From positions 806,001 to 870,000 of the forward strand of contig NZ_CP036425.1 in assembly GCF_007747445.1 (NCBI RefSeq): a stretch of 64,000 bases of DNA. The letters are read 5' to 3'. The DNA comes from Poriferisphaera corsica (GTDB lineage Bacteria > Planctomycetota > Phycisphaerae > Phycisphaerales > Phycisphaeraceae). Position numbers and translations under genes: made by a program. Under the pieces are notes generated by a model that was not told the origin of the DNA, searched no databases, and saw only the letters and a list, made by a program, of their open reading frames with translations. This document shows, in pieces, positions 1-8,912 of this stretch (its first letter is position 1; each line of letters opens with the position of its first letter).

Positions 1-141
1 GAGCGTGTTGTTGGTGGTGCCGTCTTCGAAACGCCAATAGGCGATAACGCTATCGGGGGTGTATGATTCGGCGAATAATCTGGTTTGCAAATATGTAGAT
101 AATATAAGGAAAGGTATGATGCCAATTATTAAGCGTTTCAT
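1..141 (-). CDS. Secreted protein, N-terminal fragment (gene runs off the window)
   Basis: The first 47 codons of a minus-strand gene are visible, starting at the ATG whose complement is at 139-141. The start begins with MKRLIIGI, followed by a hydrophobic stretch and an Ala-type cleavage region, so it looks like a Sec signal peptide. The mature part opens with SVIAYWRFEDGT, a phrase common at the start of concanavalin/LamG-like domains in secreted planctomycete proteins. An AAGGA Shine-Dalgarno sequence lies about 8 nt upstream. The rest of the protein is outside the window, so its function is unknown; the LamG suggestion is inference only. Confidence 0.6.
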   Translation of the reverse strand, partial: MKRLIIGIIPFLILSTYLQTRLFAESYTPDSVIAYWRFEDGTTNNTL

Positions 142-713
142 GATCGGGTCCTTGTGATGATGAGATGTCAGATTGAATGAATTCAGACAATAGCTGGATA
201 AGCAGTAGATTGTGCAGATCGCCGGGATTGAATGATTGATTGTACGGGTAGATGAATACCTGCCTATAAATTGCTATGAAAGTAGATGTAAAAGTAATGT
301 AATAAGGGGAAAGATACTATTGCTAGTAAGCAGTACTCAATATCCATGATCACAATATTTGATGGTGTTATGTGATGTGGGTGTGCTGAGGGGATGGGTG
401 ATAGGGAGAGTTGGGCGGTGCAGGCTGAGAAGTTATCGGGTGTTATGGGGAGAGGGATTGGGTGGCGGGTCTGATAATGACGTGTGTATTGAGGCGGGAT
501 TGGCGCTACGCTGGTGAGTTTGGTCAATGAGGTTTTAATAACGTGGTCGTGTGATGTTGCTAGGCCAGTCGCACGATATTGATCCTGAATTATATGGACG
601 AAGTTACGGGTACGCTGTGGCTACGACGTGCACGTTCTCATTTTTAATAGCACTGTGTTGTTGTGTGCTGTGTTGTACGGGCGCAAGACAAACAATTGAA
701 TAGGCAGGATGAT
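142..713. other. Intergenic region between divergent genes
   Basis: About 570 bases hold no convincing gene. The stretch must carry the promoters of the divergent secreted-protein fragment and the autotransporter. A 10-bp perfect palindrome (ACGTGCACGT, 626-635) lies about 80 bp before the autotransporter start. I see no clear -35/-10 pair. Confidence 0.5.
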
Positions 714-3700
714 ATGTCACCAGTCAGATTTTCGCGGGTATCGTTATTAACAGCTTTTTGTTCGATGGTGATGGGGTCGGGCCTGCATGCAGGTTGGGTT
801 GATGATAGTGGCGGTAACTGGGATTGGCAAAATGGTGTTGGGCCAAATTTTGCGATTGATATCACGGCGGGTGGGCCGTTGAATGTGGTGGTGGCATCAA
901 CGGTGAGTGGTGCGGGGCCCCAGGGAACTTATGGTCTTTCGTTGGGCGGGCCTAGCTTTACACGTTGGCTTCAAACGGATCAGGTGGCGGCGGTTGATTT
1001 TGATGGCAAGGTGCGTTTGCAGATCAATGCGGATCACCATCAAGCTTTTGAATTCAATAATGCTGGTACGAATACGTTTGATATGGATGCGGCTGGTATC
1101 TTGATGGTGCACTCGGATAGCACCGCGGCTAGTACGAGCGCGACTGGGGTTATGAGTCTTAATCCAGCGAGTGTGCTTGATCTGAATACGTTGGCGGGTC
1201 AGATTTATGTGAGCAGTGATAACACGACGGCTAGTTATACGAATCTAAGAGGCATATATTCGAGGCATTCGATTGTTGCGGATGAGATTGCGAGTACGGC
1301 GTTGATCAGTGTTGATGGGCCGGGTGGTATTAATCGCGGTATTGAGACGAATCTTGGTGATATCACGATTGGGCCGGGGGGTAGTGGAAATATGGCTGGT
1401 CGGATTGTGATTAATGGGCGGCGCGATGGTGAATCCGAGTCGGATCATCTCGCACGAATTGCGAATACTTCGAATGCATCGGGTATGCATACTGTGAAAA
1501 ACGTGACGATTCATGGTACGCTTAGTGGCAGTATTGAAGTCAATACTGGTTTGAGTGGTACGAGCTCTAATGCATACGGTATTTACGCGAGTGAGGCGGT
1601 GAATATTGGTATGTTTGCAGAGTCGGGATTGATTGAGGTGAATGGTCAGGGTAATCGCGTGGTGGGGATTAATGCGCTTGGTGATTTGCATATTCATAAC
1701 GAGCTCGCTGGGGATATTTTGATTAATACTGCGGGTGGTGATGCGAGAGGTCTGTTTAGTGATGCGAACTTGACGATTGGTTCGTTCAGTGACACAGGCT
1801 TGATTGATGTGGTTGGTTCGGCTGAGTTTGGATCGGGTCAAGTAGTTGCGGGTATTGATGGACGTGTGGTCGAGATTACTGGGGAGATGGCGGGCGATAT
1901 CACGGTTGAGAATACGTTGGCGGCTGGATACCGGACGCATGGTATTTATTCGGGTGGTGATTTGACGATTGGGTCGGTGGCGAGCACGAGCCGCATTGAT
2001 GTGACGAGCCCGGGTCGTGAGACGCAAGGGTTGATGGCGTTGGGTTCGGTGATCGTGGCAGGGAATATGGATGGTGAGATTATTATCAATGGCAAACGTG
2101 TGGGTGAGTCGGATGCGGATCATGCGGCGCGCATTGCGGGCTCAAATACGGTGATGGGGATTTGGGCACGCGTGAATGTTGATATGCAGGATGCATTAAA
2201 TGGCCGTATTGAGGTGCATGCGGGACATGTGTCTGATAGTTCATATGCACGCGGTATTTTTGCAGATGGTGATGTGACGATTGATTCGGTGGGTAGTACC
2301 GGCGGGATTATAGTACGTGGTGATGGGTGGGGCGCTAACGGCATTGAGGCTTATGATGGGGTGACGATCACGAATGAAATGGCTGGGACGATTGATGTGA
2401 TTGGACGCCAAGGGGCGTATGGTATCGCAGTGAATGGTTCGGATGGGATTAACTTGGGAAATGTAACGGGCACGATCTCGGCGGTCTCGACGGATCCGAC
2501 TTATGTTGGATTTGCACTGTATAGTGGTGCGGCTGATGCGGATGATTCGGTGACGCTATCAACGGGCGCGAACATTGTTGGGGAGATTGCTTTTAATGGT
2601 GAAACAACAGAAGACGTGTTGACGCTACGTGGTAACGGTACGTTCTCAGATAATCTTTATGATGTGGAGCGACTGGTTGTGTCGCAAGATACGGGTACGG
2701 GGTCCACGAAAGATGAGGTTTGGCATCTCAGTTTGGCGGATAGTTATGATGAAACGTTTGAGCGTAATATGTTTGATTCGATTGAAGTCAATTACGGGAT
2801 GCTGGGAGTTGGCCAAACGATTAAGACAGATACATTGACCGTTGAAGCGGATGGCGGGTTGTACTATCGGTTGAATAGTGATGGAAGTTCAAACACGATT
2901 GAAGCGGCTTCGGCGACACTTAAAGAGGGTGCGACGATTAAGGCTGATTTGGATGGACCGATTACAGGATTGAAGACTTACACGTTGATCGATACGACAG
3001 GTGGGGTGACGATTGATGCATCGGGTGATGTTGCAGATTTGATTTATATTCCGAATACGGCGTTGATTGAGTTTGAATCTGAGTTGTCCATTGATGGCAA
3101 TGATCTGATCATTACGGCAAGCGCGTTTGAGGAATTGCAGACGTATGCGGATACTCCTGCGAAGCAAGCTGCAGAATCGTTGCAGCGTGCATTTGATGAG
3201 GACGCAACGGGGGATGCGGGTGATGTTTTGGCGGCGTTCCAGAGCATGAGTGAAGAAGAATTGGTGGAAGAGCTGGATAAGATTAGTCCTGAGCAGTCGG
3301 TGGCATCTGTGAATGCAGCGGCGGATACGAGTTCGTCGTTTGCAAAGACGTTGACGGTTCGGACGCAAGCGGTGGGTTCATCGGCGTTGGCATCGGCGGG
3401 TGATGAGGGAATCTATGCGATGATGTTCTCTGGACCATCGATGCGAGATGAGGATGGATATGAATTCTGGACATCGGGATTTGGCACGTTGACTGAGCAG
3501 GATGATAAGGATGGGATTGTTGGGTATACGTCGCGTGCAGCAGGTACGTTGGTGGGTTTGGATCGGATGAGTGAGGATGTGTTGATGGGTGTCGCGTTTG
3601 GATTTGCGCATGCGGATATCGATGCGAATCAGTCGCGTGGATCGACGGATCTGGATGCGATGATGTTTGGTGGATATTTTGCTTATGCTCCATCTAACTG

Positions 3701-4274
3701 GAAAATAGAAGGCGGGTCGGTTTATACGATGGGGTTGGCAGATTACAAGCGTGAGACGTCACTTGGGCGTACAGCTGAGGCGGATGATGTGATGTCGCAT
3801 ACGTTCACGAATTATGTTGGCGCGTCGTATGATTTTACGTCGGCGGATGGGCGACTTGTATTGATCCCGAATGCGCAGCTTACGTATACGTATTTCAGGC
3901 AGGAATCGTATGGTGAATCGAAGGCTGGAGCGCTGAACCTTGATGTTGATTCGTTTGATAATGATATGTTGACGGCTATGGTGGGGATGAAAGCGGAGTA
4001 TGCGTATAGTGAGCAGTTGAAGATTAATTCATTGTTTGCGTATAAGCGTGATTTGGTGAATGATGCGGTGGTTGTGGAGTCATCATTCCAATCGGTGGGT
4101 TCGACGCCGTTCAAAACGAGTGGGATTGAAGCGGATAAGAATGCGATTGAGATTGGCGCGGGTGTGGATTATCAGGTCAATGACCGCATGAAGGCTTCGG
4201 TTGATTATTCGTATGAGCATCGTGAAAGTTTGAAGACGCAGAATGTGACTGTGGGTTTGAATATTCTGTTTTAA
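714..4274 (+). CDS. Autotransporter (type V secretion) with beta-solenoid-like passenger and C-terminal barrel
   Basis: This 1186-residue protein has a signal peptide ending near HAG-WVDD. A long Gly/Asn/Asp-rich passenger follows, with repeated short beta-strand units (patterns such as IxVNG, DITIG, GDLTIGS). One passenger block occurs twice in diverged form: INGRRDGESESDHLARI and INGKRVGESDADHAARI. The last ~260 residues are the transmembrane barrel, beginning around the GYEFWTSGFGTL segment. Alternating aromatic strands lead to a terminal ...VGLNILF ending in Phe, the usual C-terminal signature for outer-membrane insertion. The ATG at 714 is preferred because it follows an AGG-rich site and directly precedes the signal peptide; an in-frame upstream start at 663 adds a non-signal-like N-terminus. 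A terminator follows. The role (adhesin or surface protein) is inferred. Confidence 0.85.
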   Translation: MSPVRFSRVSLLTAFCSMVMGSGLHAGWVDDSGGNWDWQNGVGPNFAIDITAGGPLNVVVASTVSGAGPQGTYGLSLGGPSFTRWLQTDQVAAVDFDGKVRLQINADHHQAFEFNNAGTNTFDMDAAGILMVHSDSTAASTSATGVMSLNPASVLDLNTLAGQIYVSSDNTTASYTNLRGIYSRHSIVADEIASTALISVDGPGGINRGIETNLGDITIGPGGSGNMAGRIVINGRRDGESESDHLARIANTSNASGMHTVKNVTIHGTLSGSIEVNTGLSGTSSNAYGIYASEAVNIGMFAESGLIEVNGQGNRVVGINALGDLHIHNELAGDILINTAGGDARGLFSDANLTIGSFSDTGLIDVVGSAEFGSGQVVAGIDGRVVEITGEMAGDITVENTLAAGYRTHGIYSGGDLTIGSVASTSRIDVTSPGRETQGLMALGSVIVAGNMDGEIIINGKRVGESDADHAARIAGSNTVMGIWARVNVDMQDALNGRIEVHAGHVSDSSYARGIFADGDVTIDSVGSTGGIIVRGDGWGANGIEAYDGVTITNEMAGTIDVIGRQGAYGIAVNGSDGINLGNVTGTISAVSTDPTYVGFALYSGAADADDSVTLSTGANIVGEIAFNGETTEDVLTLRGNGTFSDNLYDVERLVVSQDTGTGSTKDEVWHLSLADSYDETFERNMFDSIEVNYGMLGVGQTIKTDTLTVEADGGLYYRLNSDGSSNTIEAASATLKEGATIKADLDGPITGLKTYTLIDTTGGVTIDASGDVADLIYIPNTALIEFESELSIDGNDLIITASAFEELQTYADTPAKQAAESLQRAFDEDATGDAGDVLAAFQSMSEEELVEELDKISPEQSVASVNAAADTSSSFAKTLTVRTQAVGSSALASAGDEGIYAMMFSGPSMRDEDGYEFWTSGFGTLTEQDDKDGIVGYTSRAAGTLVGLDRMSEDVLMGVAFGFAHADIDANQSRGSTDLDAMMFGGYFAYAPSNWKIEGGSVYTMGLADYKRETSLGRTAEADDVMSHTFTNYVGASYDFTSADGRLVLIPNAQLTYTYFRQESYGESKAGALNLDVDSFDNDMLTAMVGMKAEYAYSEQLKINSLFAYKRDLVNDAVVVESSFQSVGSTPFKTSGIEADKNAIEIGAGVDYQVNDRMKASVDYSYEHRESLKTQNVTVGLNILF

Positions 4275-4299
4275 TTAACTGTTGGTTATATGAGAATAA

Positions 4300-4330
4300 T
4301 AAAGACGCGGCTTTGGGCTGCGTCTTTTTT
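4300..4330 (+). terminator. Rho-independent terminator of the autotransporter gene
   Basis: An 8-bp stem AAAGACGC/GCGTCTTT encloses an 11-nt loop and runs into a T tract, 26 nt after the stop codon. Confidence 0.85.
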
Positions 4331-4344
4331 GTGTGATTGAAAAA

Positions 4345-4429
4345 CCTCGATCCAATTCTCCTTCCCCGGAAGCACCGGAATCCCCGGAAGCATCGGAAGG
4401 TGGGAGAGAGAGAGGGGGATGGATCGAGG
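4345..4429. repeat. 85-bp imperfect palindrome enclosing a duplicated 18-mer
   Basis: Perfect 10-bp inverted repeats CCTCGATCCA (4345-4354) and TGGATCGAGG (4420-4429) flank a core in which an 18-bp unit starting CCCCGGAAGCA is duplicated (4364-4381 and 4382-4399). It lies between the convergent autotransporter and blaR-like genes, after the terminator. It resembles a small structured intergenic repeat; no second copy was noticed in the window. Confidence 0.6.
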
Positions 4430-4501
4430 CTGCATAGAAGATTTTGGTTGTTGTTTTATGAGTCAGCTTGGAGAGCTGTTTGTTAGTGGGTTGGTGTGGG
4501 G

Positions 4502-7500
4502 CTATTGTGGTTTTTCAGTTGTGCGGTGGAAGATGAGGCCTTGCTCTGACATGAAGAGGGTGTCGTTGTTACAGGAGATGTATTCGGTACTGTCAGGGGA
4601 GTTGATTTCGAAGGTGTTGAGGTTGTGGCGTTGCCATGTGTAGGCGTTGAATAGTCCGATGTTTTGATTGGTTTCTGTGTTGTAGAAGTAGCATTTCGCG
4701 GTTCGATCTTCAGAGACAACAGCGTGGAGGCCGAAGGATTTGTAGTCTTTGAGTTCGGTGAAATAGCTTTTCATATCGGCTTGATATTCAAGTGGTAGCT
4801 CTGTTGCGTACCAGTGGCCGAGAATATTATTGATGGGTGTGGCCTGGCTGATGTATGTTTTGTTTGTGGGGTGATCGGCGCGGTAGAGATAGGTTTCGGC
4901 GTCGTAGAGGTAAATCGAGTTATTTTGGAGGATGCCGATTTCATCTTTTTGGCTGTTAATGAGGGCGAATGAATCGTCTTTGTTGTTGTGCCAGGTGCAT
5001 TGTTCGAGGAGTTTGATTTCTTGTTGTGTTAATGGGTTGTATGCATAGAGAGATGCGGTTTTGTCGGGGTTGATTGTGCAGTGGTAGCCGATGCCGTCTG
5101 TTGTGGTTTTGATGCCGTAGTAGCTTTGAATTTGACTGATTTGTTGTGGGGTGATTTCGAGCGCGTACCAATCGCCGAGGTAGGGTGCGGTTTGGGATTG
5201 CTTGTGGAGTGATTGGTTGGTCGGGTGGTCGAGACGGTGGAGATAAACTTCTTCGACGTAAAGGTTGAGTGTGTTGTTGTTGAAATTGCCGATGTCGTTT
5301 CTGGTGGCGTCGTAGAGGTAGGTTGTGTTTTTGTCAACGGCCCATGTGCATTGGTAGAGAAGTGCGATGTTTTGCTGTGTGTTGGCATTGATGAGGTGTA
5401 CGGATGCGGTTTTGTCGGGGTTGAGTGTGGTACGGTAACCGAGTGCAGGGAAATTTTTGGCTTCGGGGACGTGATTGCGGATGCCTGATTGCATTTTTGT
5501 TGGTAATTCGAGAGCGTACCATTCGCCGAGGTATGAGGGGGCGGATGTGCTTGCGGTTTGGGTTTGTGGTTTGTTGCGTGTGAAGGTAAAAGCTGGGGAT
5601 GTTTCAGTGACAAGTTTGTCATCAATGATGGTCATCGTTTCTGTTACATCATCGGATGAAGTCAATTTGAATTTAGAGTTGTTTAGCTTTTCCCATGAGC
5701 CGATCAGGAAGAAGGATTCGGGGATTTGGTTGGTTGGATCCTGAAAGGTGATGTGTGTGGTGAGGTCGTCGTTGAGGGTGAATTGAAGGTAAAAGGGATC
5801 GGCAACAGGAGTGAGTTTATTGTTGAATGTAAAGCCTGCAAGTTCTGCGTATTGCTCCTGTGTGAAGAGACGCGAGTACCATTTGCCGGTGATTTCAGGT
5901 GTATTTACTGCTGGTCTGGTTGGTTTGATGGGGTTGCCGGTGAAGCCGGGGGCGGCGGTCATGTTGGGTGATTGTTCGAATAACCATTTGAGGCCGTTTG
6001 CGGTGTTTGAGTAGAGTCCGGGGTGGAACCAGCCGTGCGGGCCGTTGTAGGTTTTGAGTTGGACGTTTGCGCCTTTGGATTTGAGTTGTGATTCGGCCTC
6101 GAGGGCGAGGTCGATGTCGATGAGTGTGTCTTTTGAGCCGTGATAGATGAAGATGGGTTTGTTTTTGGCGTAATGGAGTTGTTGAGGTGTGGGTTTGAAG
6201 ACGCTCATGGCGGCGAAGGAGCCGGTAATGGGTGAGTTGGGTTGGAGGGTGAGGTCGTAGACGGCGGGGCCGGCGGATGACCATCCGAGTGCGATGACGC
6301 GTGAGCGGTCTATGTTGTGATTAGATGCGATGTCGTTGATGATGTTTTCGATGATGATTTCGGTGGGGATTCTCACGCCTTGGATTTTGTGGTATCTGTT
6401 TGGCCAAACGACTTTTTTGGCTTGTTGTGGGTTCCATACGGGGGCGATGGGTTGTGCGGCGATGAAGGCAGGGTCGGCCTTAAGAGCTGCAAATTTATAT
6501 AGTCTGCGGCAGAAAAAATGAAAATCCTCGGAGCCGTCGCCGCCGGGGAGGATGAGCAGGAGTGGGCGGGGTGCGGCTTTGGTTTGGTCGGATGTGTCGG
6601 CGTGATCCATGAGGATGTAGGATTGTTTGCGGTTTCTATCGAGTGTGATTTTTGATGCGATGATATCGGCGACGTCCTCGACATCGGTCGGGGTTTTGTA
6701 GGGTTTTTCGGAGCGGTGTGAGGGGATGATTCGCGCAGGTGTTCTTCCAGGCGTGGAATGTGAGCCCATGGGCATGTGAGCGTTATTTTCAATGTCTTTG
6801 GTGTAGCCGATTGTAATGAAGTCGTTGGGTAGGAGTACAACGTCGAGGCGTTTGACGAAGATGTGATGAAGATTGTGTGTTGATGTTGATATGACGTTGC
6901 CTTGGTCGTCGTAGTGAGTGATAGTAGCAGTGAGAGATTGGTAGTAGGTGTCAAGTGGTTTACCTTTGAGCTGTGAGGCGTCGGTGAGGCCGCCAGCAGA
7001 AGTGATGAGTTGTGCGAGCGTGAGTTTTGTGCCATCGGATGAGAGGTTGTATGCGCCGGGGCGCAGGTTCTTGAACTGGGGAGCCATGATATAGACGGAT
7101 TGGTGATCGTCGTCGGATTCAGGTTGGGTGGAAATGGTGACTTCTATTGTTGAGTTAGAGTCATCGGATTGTATGGCGGCGAGCATGGCGGTGGGTATGG
7201 TGAGTGAGAGGAGAAGGAGAGTGATGAGGAGAATTTTGGGTTTGGTGAGTGTGGTACGGATACGTTTGGGGTCAAGGATTGCAAGGATACGCTTTTCGAA
7301 AGTGTTTTTGTTGGCCATTTGAATGCCTCCGCCCCCGCCCCCGGAAGTTAAGAAAGAGAGGGCAGAGGGTGTTGTAGAATTAGTCGCAATATCAAGGATT
7401 AGTTGTGCGTAGTCGGAAGGTTTGACGGGGTTGGTTTGGTTTTGGGTGATGGTGAGAACAAGATCGTCGCAGGCGCGTTCGCGTTCGATGTGCATGCGGT

Positions 7501-8296
7501 GGGCTGCGAACCAGACGAGGGGGTTGAAGTAGTAGAGGCAGCAGGCGAAGTGGGCGATGAGCTGGGTGAGACAGTCGTGGCGTTTGATGTGAGCGAGCTC
7601 GTGGAGGAGGACGGAGCGTGTGCGGTGGGCTGGCCAGGATGAGGCGTTGGCGGGGAGGAGGATGTTGGGTGATGAGAGTGGAGGTGAGCCGAAGGTCTGG
7701 GGCATGGTGGTGCTGGTTGATTGGTAGAGATTGATGTGGGATGTGATGTCGAGCGATTGTTGCTGCTCGTCGAGAAGATTGAGGAGGGGTTCGTGGGTTG
7801 TGAGTGAAGATTTGGATTTGAGACGGCGGAGACGGAGGTGGGCAATGGGGATGAGTGCTAGGAGGATGAAGGTTGGGATAGCGAGGAATGTGTGTGAAGA
7901 AAAGGTGGAAATTGATTTTAGGTTGCGTTGACTTGCGGTTTGCAGCGAAGTTGAGGTTGATGCGTCTAATGGTTGAATAGGAAGCGATGTGGACGAGGAT
8001 GGGGAGGTTTGAGATATAGGGGCAAGTGTACTGTTTGGTCGGCTGATCGGTCCGGTTGATGGCGTGATGGACGCGGCGAGGCGGGTTTGCGGCAGAGTGT
8101 TTGTTGACGGAATGATGGGTAATGCTGGGAGGAAGTAGGTTGCGATTGGAAGAATGAGAAGGCTGAGTGTGGTGAGGAACCAAGTGAAGTGGCGGGTGGC
8201 TGCGGATGCACGATGAAAGAATAGGGGGATGAGGATTGATGAGGCGGCGGTAATGATGAGTGATTTGAGGGCGATATCAATTAAGAAAGCTGACAT
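4502..8296 (-). CDS. BlaR1/M56-type sensor metalloprotease fused to an alpha/beta hydrolase and C-terminal tandem repeats
   Basis: This 1264-residue membrane protein has several parts. Residues 1-160 hold membrane helices. A cytoplasmic zinc protease of family M56 has HELAH at ~232-236 and a downstream ERERACDD Glu motif at ~271. A Gly6 run and another membrane helix (~353-374) follow. Next comes an SLBB-like segment (~400-505, TLAQLITSAGGL). An esterase/dienelactone-hydrolase-like domain (~560-795) has nucleophile GWSSAG, acid HGSKD and base GPHGW. Four diverged repeats (~805-1264) begin GxWYxxxL. Classical BlaR1 carries a penicillin-binding sensor where this protein carries the hydrolase. 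The SD GGGAG is 7 nt before the start. The blaI gene lies 81 bp upstream, so cleavage of that BlaI is the likely output; the inducer is unknown. Confidence 0.8.
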   Translation of the reverse strand: MSAFLIDIALKSLIITAASSILIPLFFHRASAATRHFTWFLTTLSLLILPIATYFLPALPIIPSTNTLPQTRLAASITPSTGPISRPNSTLAPISQTSPSSSTSLPIQPLDASTSTSLQTASQRNLKSISTFSSHTFLAIPTFILLALIPIAHLRLRRLKSKSSLTTHEPLLNLLDEQQQSLDITSHINLYQSTSTTMPQTFGSPPLSSPNILLPANASSWPAHRTRSVLLHELAHIKRHDCLTQLIAHFACCLYYFNPLVWFAAHRMHIERERACDDLVLTITQNQTNPVKPSDYAQLILDIATNSTTPSALSFLTSGGGGGGIQMANKNTFEKRILAILDPKRIRTTLTKPKILLITLLLLSLTIPTAMLAAIQSDDSNSTIEVTISTQPESDDDHQSVYIMAPQFKNLRPGAYNLSSDGTKLTLAQLITSAGGLTDASQLKGKPLDTYYQSLTATITHYDDQGNVISTSTHNLHHIFVKRLDVVLLPNDFITIGYTKDIENNAHMPMGSHSTPGRTPARIIPSHRSEKPYKTPTDVEDVADIIASKITLDRNRKQSYILMDHADTSDQTKAAPRPLLLILPGGDGSEDFHFFCRRLYKFAALKADPAFIAAQPIAPVWNPQQAKKVVWPNRYHKIQGVRIPTEIIIENIINDIASNHNIDRSRVIALGWSSAGPAVYDLTLQPNSPITGSFAAMSVFKPTPQQLHYAKNKPIFIYHGSKDTLIDIDLALEAESQLKSKGANVQLKTYNGPHGWFHPGLYSNTANGLKWLFEQSPNMTAAPGFTGNPIKPTRPAVNTPEITGKWYSRLFTQEQYAELAGFTFNNKLTPVADPFYLQFTLNDDLTTHITFQDPTNQIPESFFLIGSWEKLNNSKFKLTSSDDVTETMTIIDDKLVTETSPAFTFTRNKPQTQTASTSAPSYLGEWYALELPTKMQSGIRNHVPEAKNFPALGYRTTLNPDKTASVHLINANTQQNIALLYQCTWAVDKNTTYLYDATRNDIGNFNNNTLNLYVEEVYLHRLDHPTNQSLHKQSQTAPYLGDWYALEITPQQISQIQSYYGIKTTTDGIGYHCTINPDKTASLYAYNPLTQQEIKLLEQCTWHNNKDDSFALINSQKDEIGILQNNSIYLYDAETYLYRADHPTNKTYISQATPINNILGHWYATELPLEYQADMKSYFTELKDYKSFGLHAVVSEDRTAKCYFYNTETNQNIGLFNAYTWQRHNLNTFEINSPDSTEYISCNNDTLFMSEQGLIFHRTTEKPQ

Positions 8297-8338
8297 GGTG
8301 TTACTCCCGGCTGGAGGTTTTTTTAGTTTGGCGTGCGG

Positions 8339-8353
8339 CTAATGGGCGATTAG
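8339..8353. repeat. Boundary palindrome CTAAT-N5-ATTAG (copy 1), between blaI-like and blaR-like genes
   Basis: Five-base arms with spacer GGGCG, in the 81-bp gap between the two co-directional genes. Member of a family of at least 14 copies in this window. Confidence 0.8.
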
Positions 8354-8377
8354 ATGAATGAGATGTGATACAGGAGG

Positions 8378-8803
8378 TTAGTTGTCCTTGTTGCGGGCGG
8401 CGCGGATAAGTTTGTTGAGATTTTTGAGTTCGGTGTCAGTCAGTTTGGTTTGTTTGTCGGTGAGGTGTGCGGAGAGGGCGTCTTCGAGTGAGCCTGAATA
8501 GAAGGTGGAGAGAACGTTTCGCAGGGCGTCGAGACCTGCGGCGGATTTGCGGTGTTTGGGTTTGTAGACGAATTCGCGGCCGGACTTGGTGCGGTTGATG
8601 TGGCCTTTTTGTTGAAGGATTTTGAGAAAAGTGCGAACGGCGGTGTGGGAAGGTGGATCGGGGAGGCGGGACTGGATGTCGTTGACGGTGGCGGATTCGA
8701 GTGAGAAGAGGATGTCCATGATTTGGCGTTCGCGGCGGGAAAGATCTTTAGGGTGGGGGACTGGTGGCATGGGATTGCTCTCTGGTCTATAGGAGTTATG
8801 CAA
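8378..8803 (-). CDS. BlaI/MecI/CopY-family transcriptional repressor
   Basis: A 141-residue winged-helix protein with the hallmark LSRRERQIMDILFSLESATVNDIQ start, a recognition-helix region around SHTAVRTFLKILQQKGHI, and a helical dimerisation tail. Family members repress their own operon and are inactivated by cleavage by a BlaR1-like protease, which is the next gene downstream. The listed ATG gives 141 residues with a weak SD. An internal ATG at 8770 (130 residues) is possible and would leave the operator at 8810-8827 in a better promoter position. Family assignment is secure; the regulon beyond this operon is unknown. Confidence 0.88.
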   Translation of the reverse strand: MHNSYRPESNPMPPVPHPKDLSRRERQIMDILFSLESATVNDIQSRLPDPPSHTAVRTFLKILQQKGHINRTKSGREFVYKPKHRKSAAGLDALRNVLSTFYSGSLEDALSAHLTDKQTKLTDTELKNLNKLIRAARNKDN

Positions 8804-8809
8804 AACTTA

Positions 8810-8827
8810 ACGCTAATAAATTAGCGT
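8810..8827. promoter_or_regulatory. Putative BlaI operator
   Basis: A perfect 8-bp inverted repeat, ACGCTAAT-AA-ATTAGCGT, lies immediately upstream of the repressor gene. A further half-site ATTAGCG is at 8863-8869. Position and symmetry fit autoregulation by the dimeric repressor; binding is inferred. Confidence 0.7.
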
Positions 8828-8912
8828 ATAGGGTTTGGCGGGTCAAGATAAAAAGCGAAAAAATTAGCGAATGTGGTTTGAGAGAAGAAGTCAATGTTAG
8901 ATGTACTGTTAA

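Noticed and set aside
264-527. 87-codon minus-strand frame in the first intergenic region
   Set aside because: Pro/His/Thr-rich translation typical of a chance frame opposite GT-rich DNA; no SD and no family resemblance.
4502-8296. Two separate genes (protease and esterase) joined by an error
   Set aside because: The frame is continuous with membrane helix and linker between the domains, and no SD plus start lies at the junction.
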